Assembly: GCA_039024435.1 (NCBI GenBank)
Contig: JBCCQH010000102.1
Location: 1-29,395, forward strand
DNA from: JBCCQH01 sp039024435
GTDB taxonomy: Bacteria; Bacteroidota; Bacteroidia; J057; JADKCL01
DNA length: 29,395 nucleotides
Direction of reading: 5' to 3'
The position numbers and the translations under genes were made by a program. The notes below the pieces were generated by a model that saw nothing but the letters and a program-made list of their open reading frames with translations, searched no databases and was not told the DNA's origin. Below, one piece after another: positions 21,919 through 29,395 of the stretch (position 1 is the stretch's first letter; each line of letters begins with the position of its first letter).

Positions 21919-24530
21919 GGCCCCTGATCTTCCTCATACTTACCCTTTCCAGTCTCCACCTTGGCGCCCAAAACAAAGCCCGGAAGTACCGGGTTCGATT
22001 GTCGCGCACCACCCTCACCGTGCAGCAGACATTTTCCGAAATCGAAGCCCAAACCCGGCTGACCTTTTCCTACGGCAACGATCTGCCCACCGACCAACGG
22101 GTAAGTTTTGACAAGACCCAAGGCGAAGTCAGCGAATTCCTGGAAACAATCAGTCAAGCCACCGGATTTGCCTGCCGCGTCAAGGGCAAAAAAGTACTGG
22201 TCTACCGCTCGGCAGAAACGGACCCCTCCCGCACCGAACAATCCAACCGCAAGCACACAATCAGCGGCTACCTGCGCGACAGCACCAATGGTGAAAGCTT
22301 GCTCTACGGCCGCATTACCGCCCAGCGTCTGGGCCCCACTGATCCCAACCGCGTATCCGGTGCCCTCTCAAATGAGTACGGATTTTACTCCCTCACACTA
22401 CCGGCGGGCGAGTACCGACTCACCTTTCAGTACTTGGGCTTTCAGCCCTACGTAGTGCAAATCAATCTGCAACAGGACCGCCGAATTGATCCCGAACTCC
22501 GACCGGAAGCAGTAGAAATCGAGGTCGTCGAGATCAACGACGATCCCCAGTCCACTCGGCTGGCCGGAACCGAGGTGGGGCTACTCGACGTAAACATTGC
22601 GGAACTGGACGACATTCCGGTGGTCTTAGGGGAACGGGACGTACTCAAGTCGATTGCCTTGCTGCCCGGAATCAGCGGGGCAAGCGAAGGCAGTGGCAAT
22701 CTCTACGTACGCGGTGGGACTTCCGACCAGAACTTGCTGCTGCTGGACGAAGCCCCGGTCTACAACCCCTCGCACCTGCTCGGATTCTTTTCCATTTTCA
22801 ATTCGGATGCCCTGCAGGACGTCAAAGTGTTCAAAGGCGGTGTTCCGGCCCAGTACGGTGGGCGGTCTTCCTCGGTGTTTGACATTCGGATGAAAGAGGG
22901 CAACCGGAAAAAATTTAGCGGATCGGGAGGAATCGGTTTGATTGCCTCCCGCCTAGCGCTCGAAGGCCCCATTGGGAAGGGCCGCGGCTCATTTCTGCTC
23001 AGTGGCCGCCGCACTTACCTCGATTTGCTCACCCGCTTTTCGACCAATCCCGGTCTGAGCGGGGCCCGGCTCTTTTTCTACGACCTCAACGGCAAGATCA
23101 ATTACCAGTTTGGCGACCGCGACCGCTTGTACGTTTCGTTTTACAACGGGCGGGATGTGGTGGCGACCACCGAGGCGCCGATCGGCCTGGATTGGGGGAA
23201 TGCAACCCTGACTCTGCGCTGGAATCACCTGTTCTCCGACCGCGTGTTCTCAAATACTTCGTTGATCTTCAGTGACTACAATTACCTCTTCAAACTCACT
23301 GCGCAGAATCTGGATTTTACCCTGAGTTCCGGCATTTCGAATGCCAACTTCAAACAGGACTTCACCTTTTTTCTCAACGAAGGGAATACGATCCGTACCG
23401 GTCTGAATACGATTGCCCACTCGTTCAAAAGCGGAGAATTTTCGGTGGAAGGGCAAGGGCTGGACGACGTGTTTACCGTGGGGGCAAAGCAGGCTTTGGA
23501 AACTGGGATCTACGTCGGCAATGACCAACAGGTCAGTTCCCGGCTGCGCCTGAATTACGGCTGGCGGTTTTCCATCTTCAATCTGGTCGGACCGGCGACG
23601 GTCTATGAGTTCACGCCGGCGGGCGATCCGCGCGACACGCTCAACTACGATGCTTTGGCGACTTACCGGACCTACGCGGGGCTGGCACCGCGGTTCAGTG
23701 CGGCGTGGCGGGTGAGCGAAACCCAGTCGATCAAGTTTGCTTATGCTCGCTTGTTCCAATACATCCACAAACTGAGCAACTCTTCCGCCAGCCTGCCGAC
23801 CGACTACTGGGTGCCGACCAGCGAAATCGTCCGGCCCCAGCGCACTGATCAATTTTCTTTGAGCTATTTCCACGATCTACTCGGCGGAAAGTTGCAAGCC
23901 TCAGCGGAAACTTTCTACAAAAGTATGGCCAACCAGATTGACTACCGGGACGGGGCCGCCCTTTTTTTCAATGACCAGTTCGAATCGCAACTGGTGTTTG
24001 GGCGGGGGCGCACGTACGGGGTCGAAATGCTGCTGCGCAAGCCAGGCGGGCGCTGGCACGGCTGGCTGAGTTATACGATTCTGCGTTCTTTGCGGCAGTT
24101 CGACGATATCAACGGGGGTGCTTGGTATTCGGCCCGGCAAGATCGCATCCACGACGTGGCGATTGTCCTCGGTTACGACCTGAACGATCACCTGGAACTG
24201 AACCTGAACTGGGTGTTTGCGACCGGCGATGCGGTTACTTTTCCCAGCGGCAAATACGAAATCGACGGCAACACGGTCACCTACTACACCGGGCGCAATG
24301 AGTACCGGTTTCCGCCCAATCACCGCCTTGACCTGGGGCTGACCTGGTATCCCCGCACCAACGAGAAGTTCGACCACGACCTGAACTTCTCGGTTTACAA
24401 TGTGTACGCCCGCCAGAACCCGTTCCTTTACCAATTTCGGGACAATGAAAATGCCCCTGGCCAACTGGAAGTCGTCCGCGTGGCCTTGTTCTCCGTTGTC
24501 CCCTCCATCGCCTGGAATTTCCGATTTTGA
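21915..24530 (+). CDS. TonB-dependent outer-membrane receptor with STN signalling domain
   Basis: An 871-residue outer-membrane receptor that imports a substrate and signals its presence to FecR. Signal peptide 1-19 (LIFLILTLSSLHLGAQ). Residues about 28-98 form the STN/secretin short domain (TTLTVQQTFSEIEAQTRLTFSY, GEVSEFLETISQATGF), which contacts the FecR protein. A carboxypeptidase-regulatory-like beta-sandwich covers 114-205 (ISGYLRDSTNGESLLYGRI, GFYSLTLPAGEYRLTFQYLGF). The plug is about 222-330 (LDDIPVVLGERDVLKSIALLPGI, YVRGGTSDQNLLLLDEAPVYN, VKVFKGGVPAQYGGR), then a beta-barrel to the terminal aromatic FRF. No SusD homologue is adjacent, so it is not a classical glycan utilisation locus; substrate is unknown. 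It overlaps the downstream lipoprotein by one base. Confidence 0.94.
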   Translation: MRPLIFLILTLSSLHLGAQNKARKYRVRLSRTTLTVQQTFSEIEAQTRLTFSYGNDLPTDQRVSFDKTQGEVSEFLETISQATGFACRVKGKKVLVYRSAETDPSRTEQSNRKHTISGYLRDSTNGESLLYGRITAQRLGPTDPNRVSGALSNEYGFYSLTLPAGEYRLTFQYLGFQPYVVQINLQQDRRIDPELRPEAVEIEVVEINDDPQSTRLAGTEVGLLDVNIAELDDIPVVLGERDVLKSIALLPGISGASEGSGNLYVRGGTSDQNLLLLDEAPVYNPSHLLGFFSIFNSDALQDVKVFKGGVPAQYGGRSSSVFDIRMKEGNRKKFSGSGGIGLIASRLALEGPIGKGRGSFLLSGRRTYLDLLTRFSTNPGLSGARLFFYDLNGKINYQFGDRDRLYVSFYNGRDVVATTEAPIGLDWGNATLTLRWNHLFSDRVFSNTSLIFSDYNYLFKLTAQNLDFTLSSGISNANFKQDFTFFLNEGNTIRTGLNTIAHSFKSGEFSVEGQGLDDVFTVGAKQALETGIYVGNDQQVSSRLRLNYGWRFSIFNLVGPATVYEFTPAGDPRDTLNYDALATYRTYAGLAPRFSAAWRVSETQSIKFAYARLFQYIHKLSNSSASLPTDYWVPTSEIVRPQRTDQFSLSYFHDLLGGKLQASAETFYKSMANQIDYRDGAALFFNDQFESQLVFGRGRTYGVEMLLRKPGGRWHGWLSYTILRSLRQFDDINGGAWYSARQDRIHDVAIVLGYDLNDHLELNLNWVFATGDAVTFPSGKYEIDGNTVTYYTGRNEYRFPPNHRLDLGLTWYPRTNEKFDHDLNFSVYNVYARQNPFLYQFRDNENAPGQLEVVRVALFSVVPSIAWNFRF

Positions 24531-25324
24531 TGCTTCGATTACTTACATATCGCCGGTTGGGTTGGGGGTGGTTGCTCTTGCTCAGCGCTTGTTCCCAGGT
24601 CGTGACCCTCGACCTCGACGAAGCCGAACGCCAGCTAGTGGTTGAAGCCCTACTCACCGACGAGGGCCAGCAGGTGATCAATCTCAAGCAATCGGCGAGC
24701 TTCTACCAGAGCGCCCAGGATCCGGTACAATTGGCGACGGTCACTCTGGCCGGTCCCGGAGGGTACCGGGGTACGTTTACCTACGATGCCGGGGGGAATT
24801 ACGTGCTGGATTACCGGCCCCTGACCTCGGGACAGTACGAACTGACAATCGTGGAAAACGGACAGACCTATACGTCCAGTATGACCTTTCCGTCTCCCGT
24901 AGAGCTCGACTCCACGAGTTATGAGATCGATCTGACCAGTGCCGGATTCAGTGCCGCAGTCGTTTTCGTGGACGATGAAGCGGGGGTGGACAACTACTAC
25001 CGCGTCCGGGTCGCAGTCAACGGTGATTTCCTTGACCGTCCCTACACGCTGTTCACCGATACCGGTCTGGACCGGGAGGATGGCAGTTATTTCGGCAGTC
25101 CGGTGTATTTGGGCACCGGGATTGAATCGGGCGATACCATCACGCTGCAACTGCAATCTTTGAGTGTCGGCGCTTACGAGTACTACCAGGAACTTTCCCG
25201 GGCGCTGAACAGCAGCAATACTTCCGGGGCACCGTTCAATCCGGCGGGCAATCTTACGGGCGAAAATGTGCTGGGATTTTTCGGGGGAATGCGGTTCGAC
25301 ACGTTGTCCTACATTGTGCCGTGA
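24530..25324 (+). CDS. DUF4249-family lipoprotein
   Basis: A 264-residue predicted lipoprotein of the DUF4249 family, which regularly follows TonB receptors of this type in Bacteroidota. The N-terminus is basic then hydrophobic with a lipobox LLLLSAC, cysteine at residue 21, followed by the usual start of the family body (VVTLDLDEAERQLVVEALLTDEGQQVINL). Later stretches are NYVLDYRPLTSGQYELTIVENG and NYYRVRVAVNGDFLD. The protein is entirely beta-rich, probably a surface- or periplasm-facing accessory of the receptor. The ATG at 24530 shares its A with the receptor stop (TGATG), and a TTG one codon upstream is also in frame. Role in substrate binding is inferred only from constant association. 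Confidence 0.88.
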   Translation: MLRLLTYRRLGWGWLLLLSACSQVVTLDLDEAERQLVVEALLTDEGQQVINLKQSASFYQSAQDPVQLATVTLAGPGGYRGTFTYDAGGNYVLDYRPLTSGQYELTIVENGQTYTSSMTFPSPVELDSTSYEIDLTSAGFSAAVVFVDDEAGVDNYYRVRVAVNGDFLDRPYTLFTDTGLDREDGSYFGSPVYLGTGIESGDTITLQLQSLSVGAYEYYQELSRALNSSNTSGAPFNPAGNLTGENVLGFFGGMRFDTLSYIVP

Positions 25325-25661
25325 AAGGAAAATGCCATGGATCGACGATTTTGCATTTGCCCCCCCTAAAAATGGGTATCCCGGCCGGAGCCGGGAAAAC
25401 AGCTTGTAATTGTTAGCTGATGGTTCGGTGTATTGTCGGGTCAGAAATCGAGGTCGCTAGGGGCTCGCATTGGTTCGTTGGAATGTGATCAATCAGTTGG
25501 TTAAGTTGGTGTTCGTAAAGGAGATGCAAGCCCACACTCGATTCCATATATCCGATCAAAAAAAAATCAAATATTTTTGATGAACCTACTTTTTTATCGG
25601 GCCAGCGGACGTTAAGCGGTGGTTTTCAGCCCTTCACCCAGATTGAGGGCGTCCCATTTTT
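25325..25661. other. Gene-free stretch with a GC hairpin and a possible coding scrap
   Basis: No complete gene is seen. CCCGGC (25380-25385) and GCCGGG (25390-25395) form a perfect hairpin with a CGGA loop, 55 bases after the lipoprotein stop; it lacks a T-tract on the plus strand, so terminator function is uncertain. Between about 25460 and 25580 one frame reads without stop through NQLVKLVFVKEMQ, HTRFHISDQKKIKYF to a TGA; it looks protein-like but has no start, so it may be the tail of a lost gene. Composition becomes AT-rich near 25550-25600. Confidence 0.35.
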
Positions 25662-26093
25662 TCATTCACCGATGTCTTCATTCCAAAGCTCCGGCGCCGC
25701 GGCGATGAAATCTTCCATCATCTGCACGCACTCGGGCAGGTCCAGGTCAATGACTTCCACCCCGTGCTCCCGCATGAAGTCAACCGCCCCGGGAAAGGTA
25801 CGCGACTCGCCTACGATAACCTTGGGGATTTTGAATTGTACGATGGTTCCGGCGCACATGTAGCACGGCATGAGGGTGCTGTAGATGACCGTATCGCGGT
25901 AGCTTCCGATGCGGCCCGCATTGTTCAGGCAATCCATTTCACCGTGCAAGATGGGATTTTGCTCCTGAACCCGCTTGTTGCGGCCCCGGGCGATCAATTG
26001 CCCGTCGCGCACGAGTACCGAACCAATTGGGATGCCTCCTTCTGCCCGTCCGGCGCGGGCTTCGTCGATGGCCGCTTGCATAAATTCGTCCAT
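25662..26093 (-). CDS. Nucleoside/cytosine deaminase family protein
   Basis: A 143-residue zinc-dependent deaminase of the cytidine deaminase-like superfamily. Zinc and proton-shuttle residues are H50 and E52 in LHGEMD, and C77 and C80 in MPCYMC. From memory of the fungal enzyme, the match to yeast-type cytosine deaminase (FCY1) is striking: EGGIPIG near residue 18, HGEMDCLNNAGRI after the zinc histidine, YSTLMPCYMC, IPKVIVGE and the terminal WNEDIGE. This points to cytosine deamination to uracil, or a related small base, and less to tRNA adenosine deamination (TadA) or guanine deamination. The single gene lies opposite the flanking genes; its ATG is at 26093. Substrate assignment is inference from motif likeness. 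Confidence 0.85.
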   Translation of the reverse strand: MDEFMQAAIDEARAGRAEGGIPIGSVLVRDGQLIARGRNKRVQEQNPILHGEMDCLNNAGRIGSYRDTVIYSTLMPCYMCAGTIVQFKIPKVIVGESRTFPGAVDFMREHGVEVIDLDLPECVQMMEDFIAAAPELWNEDIGE

Positions 26094-26276
26094 GGTCTCG
26101 ATTGAATTAAATCCGGAACAAAACTAGGAATAATTTGCCTACGAGAGCGCTCCGGGCGCGATGGCGCCGCAGTCCCTTCTTCTAAAAATAATTTTTTGCT
26201 TCCGGGTACGGGTAATCGCCAATTGGGCTGTATACCCACTGAACAATCAATTCCATCAAACTGAAAAAACACCGAA

Positions 26277-27059
26277 ATGAAGCCTCAAATTTTACCCATC
26301 GCCGGCATTCTGTTCCTCCTCTTCTCCCTCAGCAGCAGTTGCAACCGCGACGCAACATGCACCAAAGGACAGGGCAACCTCGTCACCCAAACCATCGACC
26401 TGCCCGACTTTGCCGGGCTGCGGATCTTGACCGCAGCGGATGTCGTTCTCACCCAAGGCGAGGTCCAACGGGTGGCGATCACCGCCCAGCAAAACGTCAT
26501 CGATCTGCTCAAGCGGACCGTCGACGGAAACATCTGGCCCATTGAATTTGAAGGCTGCTTCGAAACTTCGGAACCAATCACCATCGAAATCACCTTGCCG
26601 ACCCTGACGTACGCGGCGATTGAAGGCTCGGGCAATCTCACCGGAACCAACCGTTTTACCGATCTCAATCGGGTGGAGCTGGCGATTGAAGGCAGTGGTG
26701 ACCTCACCCTCAATCTGGAGGCGATTGCCGCCGATACGCGCGCATCCGGCAGCGGCGACCTGGACCTCAATCTGACGGCCAACACCCTCAACTTCCGGAA
26801 CTCAGGCAGCGGAGACCAGCGGTTCACCGGCTCCGCCCCTGAATTTATCTACTCAAATGCTGGCAGCGGAAGTTGCTCTGCTTTCGGCCTGGCGGCGGAC
26901 AATATCGCAGTTGCGAATACCGGCTCGGGAGATTGCCGCGTCACTGCAAATCAAAACCTAAATGTCAATCTCGGTGGCAGTGGCGACGTGTACTACCGGG
27001 GCAGGCCCGCCATCGAATTGATCGACAATGGCTCGGGGGAGCTGATCGACGCCAACTGA
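26277..27059 (+). CDS. DUF2807 (GIN domain) lipoprotein
   Basis: A 260-residue predicted lipoprotein with a head GIN / DUF2807 domain, sometimes called a putative auto-transporter adhesin head. Signal region ILPIAGILFLLFSLSSSC, with the lipid cysteine at residue 22. The body is a right-handed beta-solenoid-like repeat in which a GSG-D/N motif recurs about every 19-22 residues: EGSGNL, EGSGDL, SGSGDL, SGSGDQ, AGSGSC, TGSGDC, GGSGDV, NGSGEL. The first part (VTQTIDLPDFAGLRILTAADVVLTQGE) is the conserved entry strand. Cell-surface or periplasmic location is inferred; biological role is unknown for the family. The gene stands alone between the deaminase (opposite strand) and a pseudogene. Confidence 0.88.
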   Translation: MKPQILPIAGILFLLFSLSSSCNRDATCTKGQGNLVTQTIDLPDFAGLRILTAADVVLTQGEVQRVAITAQQNVIDLLKRTVDGNIWPIEFEGCFETSEPITIEITLPTLTYAAIEGSGNLTGTNRFTDLNRVELAIEGSGDLTLNLEAIAADTRASGSGDLDLNLTANTLNFRNSGSGDQRFTGSAPEFIYSNAGSGSCSAFGLAADNIAVANTGSGDCRVTANQNLNVNLGGSGDVYYRGRPAIELIDNGSGELIDAN

Positions 27060-27146
27060 CCAGTCTCCACTTATTGAGCGCCTATTCGTTTGTCCTACCC
27101 GCGGGCAACTCGGGATCCTTTTTCGCAAATTCAACGCAGAAAACCC

Positions 27147-27602
27147 ATGAATCGCCTGCTTATTCTGTTTAACGCCTTGATATTGACGGGGACATTGGCC
27201 CCGGCGCAGACCTTGCAGCAAACGGTCCGTGGTCAAATCCGCGACGCCGAATCGCGCCAAGTCATTTTCCGGAGAAGAAACCAAACGCTACGCAGCGGCC
27301 GTTTTTGACCCGGGGCAATTCCCTGCAGTACATGATGCGGCGCCGGGAAGGGGGGAGATCCCAATCCGAACCACTTCGGGAGCAAGCCTATGCGGGACGG
27401 GTGCCGGACTACTACCCGTTTAACCCGGGGAATCAGCTACGCCATAAATGACCGCAAGGCCACCCAAACCCTACTTCTGGACATCCAAAATCTCACAAAT
27501 CGCCGGAACGTTTTTGCTCAGGAGTACAACGTAGAACGGGGAAGCTTGCAGTACCGCTACCAAAATGACCGGTTTCCGGTCCTGAATCATCGGGTGGAAT
27601 TT
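27147..27602 (+). pseudogene. Remnant of a TonB-dependent receptor
   Basis: Three pieces of a TonB receptor lie within 460 bases in different frames. The first (27147 to about 27265) is a signal peptide and the opening of a carboxypeptidase-like domain (MNRLLILFNALILTG, QTVRGQIRDAESRQ). Next, in another frame near 27262-27310, is SFSGEETKRYAAAVFDPG, typical of the segment before the plug. Then, after RVPDYY and a further shift, comes the barrel end (GISYAINDRKATQT, LDIQNLTNRRNVF, FPVLNHRVEF). The expected stop right after the last F is TAT at 27603. A full receptor of this kind is 750-900 residues, so over 80% has been deleted. Not functional. Confidence 0.82.
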
Positions 27603-27659
27603 TATCCTCCACCCACCAAGAAATCACCTGGGCAGACGGGGAGCAGCAATCGACCTGGC

Positions 27660-29069
27660 TCAGCGAAGCGAAAGGGTGCCGACTTTCGAAATCGCCTCCC
27701 CGCTGCTCAGGCGGTACCGGTAGCGGCCCGCCGGCAGATCCCCCAAATCCAATTCCAGCATTCCTTTGGAACCAGAAAGCGTGTACTGACCCAAGAGTTG
27801 CCCCCGCTGATCGGTGAGGAGGAGGTCGGCGACGAGCAGCTCATCCGGAAGGGCAAAGGCAAAATACACCAATCCGGAACTGGGATTCGGAAAAGCCCGC
27901 GGCAGCAGCAGGGTTTCGGGCAACTCTTCCTCCACCGGGGCTGGCCCAAGCGGTGGAGCAGATTTTTTCCCGCCCAGCAACAACCACACGCCCAGCGCCG
28001 CGATGGCAACCATGACACCCACCAGCCAGAGTCGGACTTTCCGTTCGCGGTCTTTCATTTCCTGGATGACCAGCTCCGGAACGGCATAGACCCCACGCAT
28101 CACCTTCAGCCCTTCCCCTTGGGTCCGCCAACGCAGTTCCACCGCGCGCGCCTGCTCGGACGCAGCCCTCAACGGCCCGGTCCGAAACACCAGTTCGTAC
28201 CCCGCGCGCAACTCTTCCGAGATGCGCAAGTAGATTTCGGTGAGGGCATTGGCATCGGAAGTGTAATGGAATCCGCCGGCGGTCTCTTCCCCGAGCTGGC
28301 GGAGAATGACCCGGTCCACGTTCCCCAGCCCGATGACGTACACCGGGATTTGTGCCTGCTGCGCGCGGCGAATCACGCTGTCGAGGGAAGTATAGGAAGC
28401 ATTGTCCACACCATCCGTAAGGGCGACCACCGCACGCAAGCCGGTGTAATTTTCCAAGGAATCAATTCCGGTGCGCAAGGCGTCGTAAAAGGCAGTGGCT
28501 CCCCGGGCTTGGAGGCGGTCGACCGCCGCGCGGATCCGCGCCGTGTCGTTCGTCAGCGGAGGTACCCGATCTACGGTACCAGAAAACCCCACGATCAGCA
28601 GCGAGTCTTTGGCCGGATTGAGGCTCTGGACAAATGACTGCACGCCCTCCCGCGCCCGGTCAATGGCGTAGGGATCCCCCGGCTTGCGCAGGGCTACATT
28701 CTTGATTTGCAACTGGCCGCCAGGGAGGGTGTCAAAGGCATAAATGAATTCGTCCACCATAGAAGCGGAGTGGTCCACAACCAGCGCGATTTGGATTGGG
28801 AGGCGCTCAGCGAGCGGCGCCAAGCCCAGGATAGGGCGGCGCAACTCCCCCTCGGTAATGGTCATCCGACTGGTGTCCAATTGTGTCTGTGGGATGCCTC
28901 TGGGTCCCCAGGCCCGAAAACGAAGGACGACCGTCGGGAAAGCCTGGGCATCCAGTTCCAAAACGGTCGTGGAAAAGGGTTCCGATTCCGCCTCGGGGGG
29001 GGAAAACTGTGCTTGAGCGACCCGCCAAGGCAACAAAAGCAGCAAAATGATCGGGACCAGGCGGTTCAT
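27660..29069 (-). CDS. Membrane-anchored von Willebrand A domain protein with C-terminal sorting-like domain
   Basis: A 469-residue protein with signal peptide 1-20 (VPIILLLLLPWRVAQA). A vWA domain spans about 93-290: the metal-ion site is VVDHSASM (D99, S101, S103) and LTDGVDN (D219), and YVIGLGNVD and ISEELRAGYELVF are the typical end. One transmembrane helix lies at 346-367 (LWLVGVMVAIAALGVWLLL). Then comes a proline-rich linker and residues 390-469 with the wording of a T9SS type A sorting domain (RAFPNPSSGLVYFAF, LLLTDQRGQLLGQYTL, LPAGRYRYRLSSGEAISKVGTLSL). This combination is unusual (see findings). The start is 16 bases from the first MITE-like element. Function, probably protein binding at the envelope, is inferred. 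Confidence 0.86.
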   Translation of the reverse strand: MNRLVPIILLLLLPWRVAQAQFSPPEAESEPFSTTVLELDAQAFPTVVLRFRAWGPRGIPQTQLDTSRMTITEGELRRPILGLAPLAERLPIQIALVVDHSASMVDEFIYAFDTLPGGQLQIKNVALRKPGDPYAIDRAREGVQSFVQSLNPAKDSLLIVGFSGTVDRVPPLTNDTARIRAAVDRLQARGATAFYDALRTGIDSLENYTGLRAVVALTDGVDNASYTSLDSVIRRAQQAQIPVYVIGLGNVDRVILRQLGEETAGGFHYTSDANALTEIYLRISEELRAGYELVFRTGPLRAASEQARAVELRWRTQGEGLKVMRGVYAVPELVIQEMKDRERKVRLWLVGVMVAIAALGVWLLLGGKKSAPPLGPAPVEEELPETLLLPRAFPNPSSGLVYFAFALPDELLVADLLLTDQRGQLLGQYTLSGSKGMLELDLGDLPAGRYRYRLSSGEAISKVGTLSLR

Positions 29070-29085
29070 GGGAAAGCACCTAAAA

Positions 29086-29243
29086 GGCGGTTTAAAATTG
29101 GTTGGTGAAATTTGCTATCGCAGATTCTTTTGTCTCGCAAAGCTCATTTTGGAGTCCCTAGCCAAAGCTATGGGCGAGAAAATAGCGGAAGAGGGGCGGA
29201 AAAAGATGCCGTAGCAAAATCGCAGAATTAAATTTAAACTGCC
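29086..29243. mobile_element. MITE-like fold-back element, copy A
   Basis: A 158-base non-coding element whose two 77-base halves align, without gaps, as reverse complements at about 45 of 77 positions, with a CAAA loop at the centre. Ends: GGCGGTTTAAAATT and, inverted, GGCAGTTTAAATTT. The outer TTTGCTA..GCA..TTT arms and the inner ATTTT and CCCTAGC/GCTATGGG arms are the best paired. The flanks CCTAAAA and GCTAAGA could be an imperfect 7-base target duplication. No coding sequence; any transposase would act in trans. Confidence 0.7.
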
Positions 29244-29250
29244 GCTAAGA

Positions 29251-29395
29251 GGCTGTTTAAAATTGGTTTGTGAAATTTGCTAGTGCAGATTTTTTTGTCT
29301 CTCAAAGCTCATTTTGGAGTCCATAGCCAAAGCTATGGGCGAGAAAATAGCTGAAGAGAGGCGGAAAAAGATGCCATAGCAAAATCACAGGATTA
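29251..29395. mobile_element. MITE-like fold-back element, copy B, cut by the window edge
   Basis: Starts exactly 165 bases after copy A (158-base element plus 7-base spacer) and matches it over 145 bases with about a dozen differences. Its central hairpin is perfect, CCATAGC-CAAA-GCTATGG, so copy B may be nearer the original. The last 13 bases or so, including the right terminal repeat, lie beyond the window. Confidence 0.7.

Noticed and set aside
27390..28637. Plus-strand open frame of 415 codons past the TonB relic
   Set aside because: Only its first 70 codons match a receptor barrel; the rest is antisense to the well-supported vWA gene and is open only because the relic lost its stop.
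29086..29243. Fold-back as a transcription terminator or riboswitch
   Set aside because: There is no T-tract, a second copy follows in tandem, and the ends are terminal inverted repeats with similar flanks; a mobile element explains more.
1..29395. CRISPR arrays, tRNA genes, prophage or integrase genes
   Set aside because: No regularly spaced short repeats, tRNA-like cloverleaf or phage/integrase motifs were seen on either strand.

Overview
The window looks like chromosomal DNA of a GC-rich member of the Bacteroidota, probably of the Saprospiria/Lewinella type (that placement is inference). The evidence is type IX secretion (T9SS) C-terminal sorting domains, an ECF sigma / FecR anti-sigma / TonB receptor / DUF4249 cassette, LytTR-type two-component regulation with a propeller-sensor histidine kinase, and a Bacteroidota-type TAnnTTTG promoter box in front of ruvX. 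No tRNA, rRNA, CRISPR array or phage module was found.

Layout. 1-304 is a fold-back: the start of tyrS lies on the minus strand and then switches to the plus strand, so tyrS (180-1280) has no proper 5' end. Then come a secreted lamin-tail-like protein, the ruvX-def pair, a tiny charged ORF and a secreted T9SS cargo protein (4094-5008). From 5337 to 14218 is the most unusual region: a propeller histidine kinase overlapping its LytTR response regulator, two large paralogous T9SS cargo proteins, a second, nearly identical LytTR regulator, and the wreck of a third cargo gene. All three cargo genes share a leader with fixed internal spacing and the same terminator hairpin, so the region is a repeatedly duplicated regulator-plus-surface-protein module.

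14529-20072 holds housekeeping genes: Ppx/GppA-HD phosphatase (minus strand), an MMPL/RND exporter and the pyruvate dehydrogenase E2 subunit. 20202-25324 is a complete surface-signalling cassette (ECF sigma factor, FecR anti-sigma, TonB-dependent transducer with an STN domain, DUF4249 lipoprotein) with overlapping genes. 25662-29069 carries a deaminase resembling fungal cytosine deaminase, a DUF2807 lipoprotein, a badly decayed TonB receptor and a membrane-anchored von Willebrand A protein.

The right edge (29086-29395) is made of two tandem copies of a 158-bp fold-back element with terminal inverted repeats, resembling a MITE. A diverged relative may lie at 5023-5171. Because one edge is a fold-back and the other lies inside a repeat, the window ends probably coincide with assembly break points.
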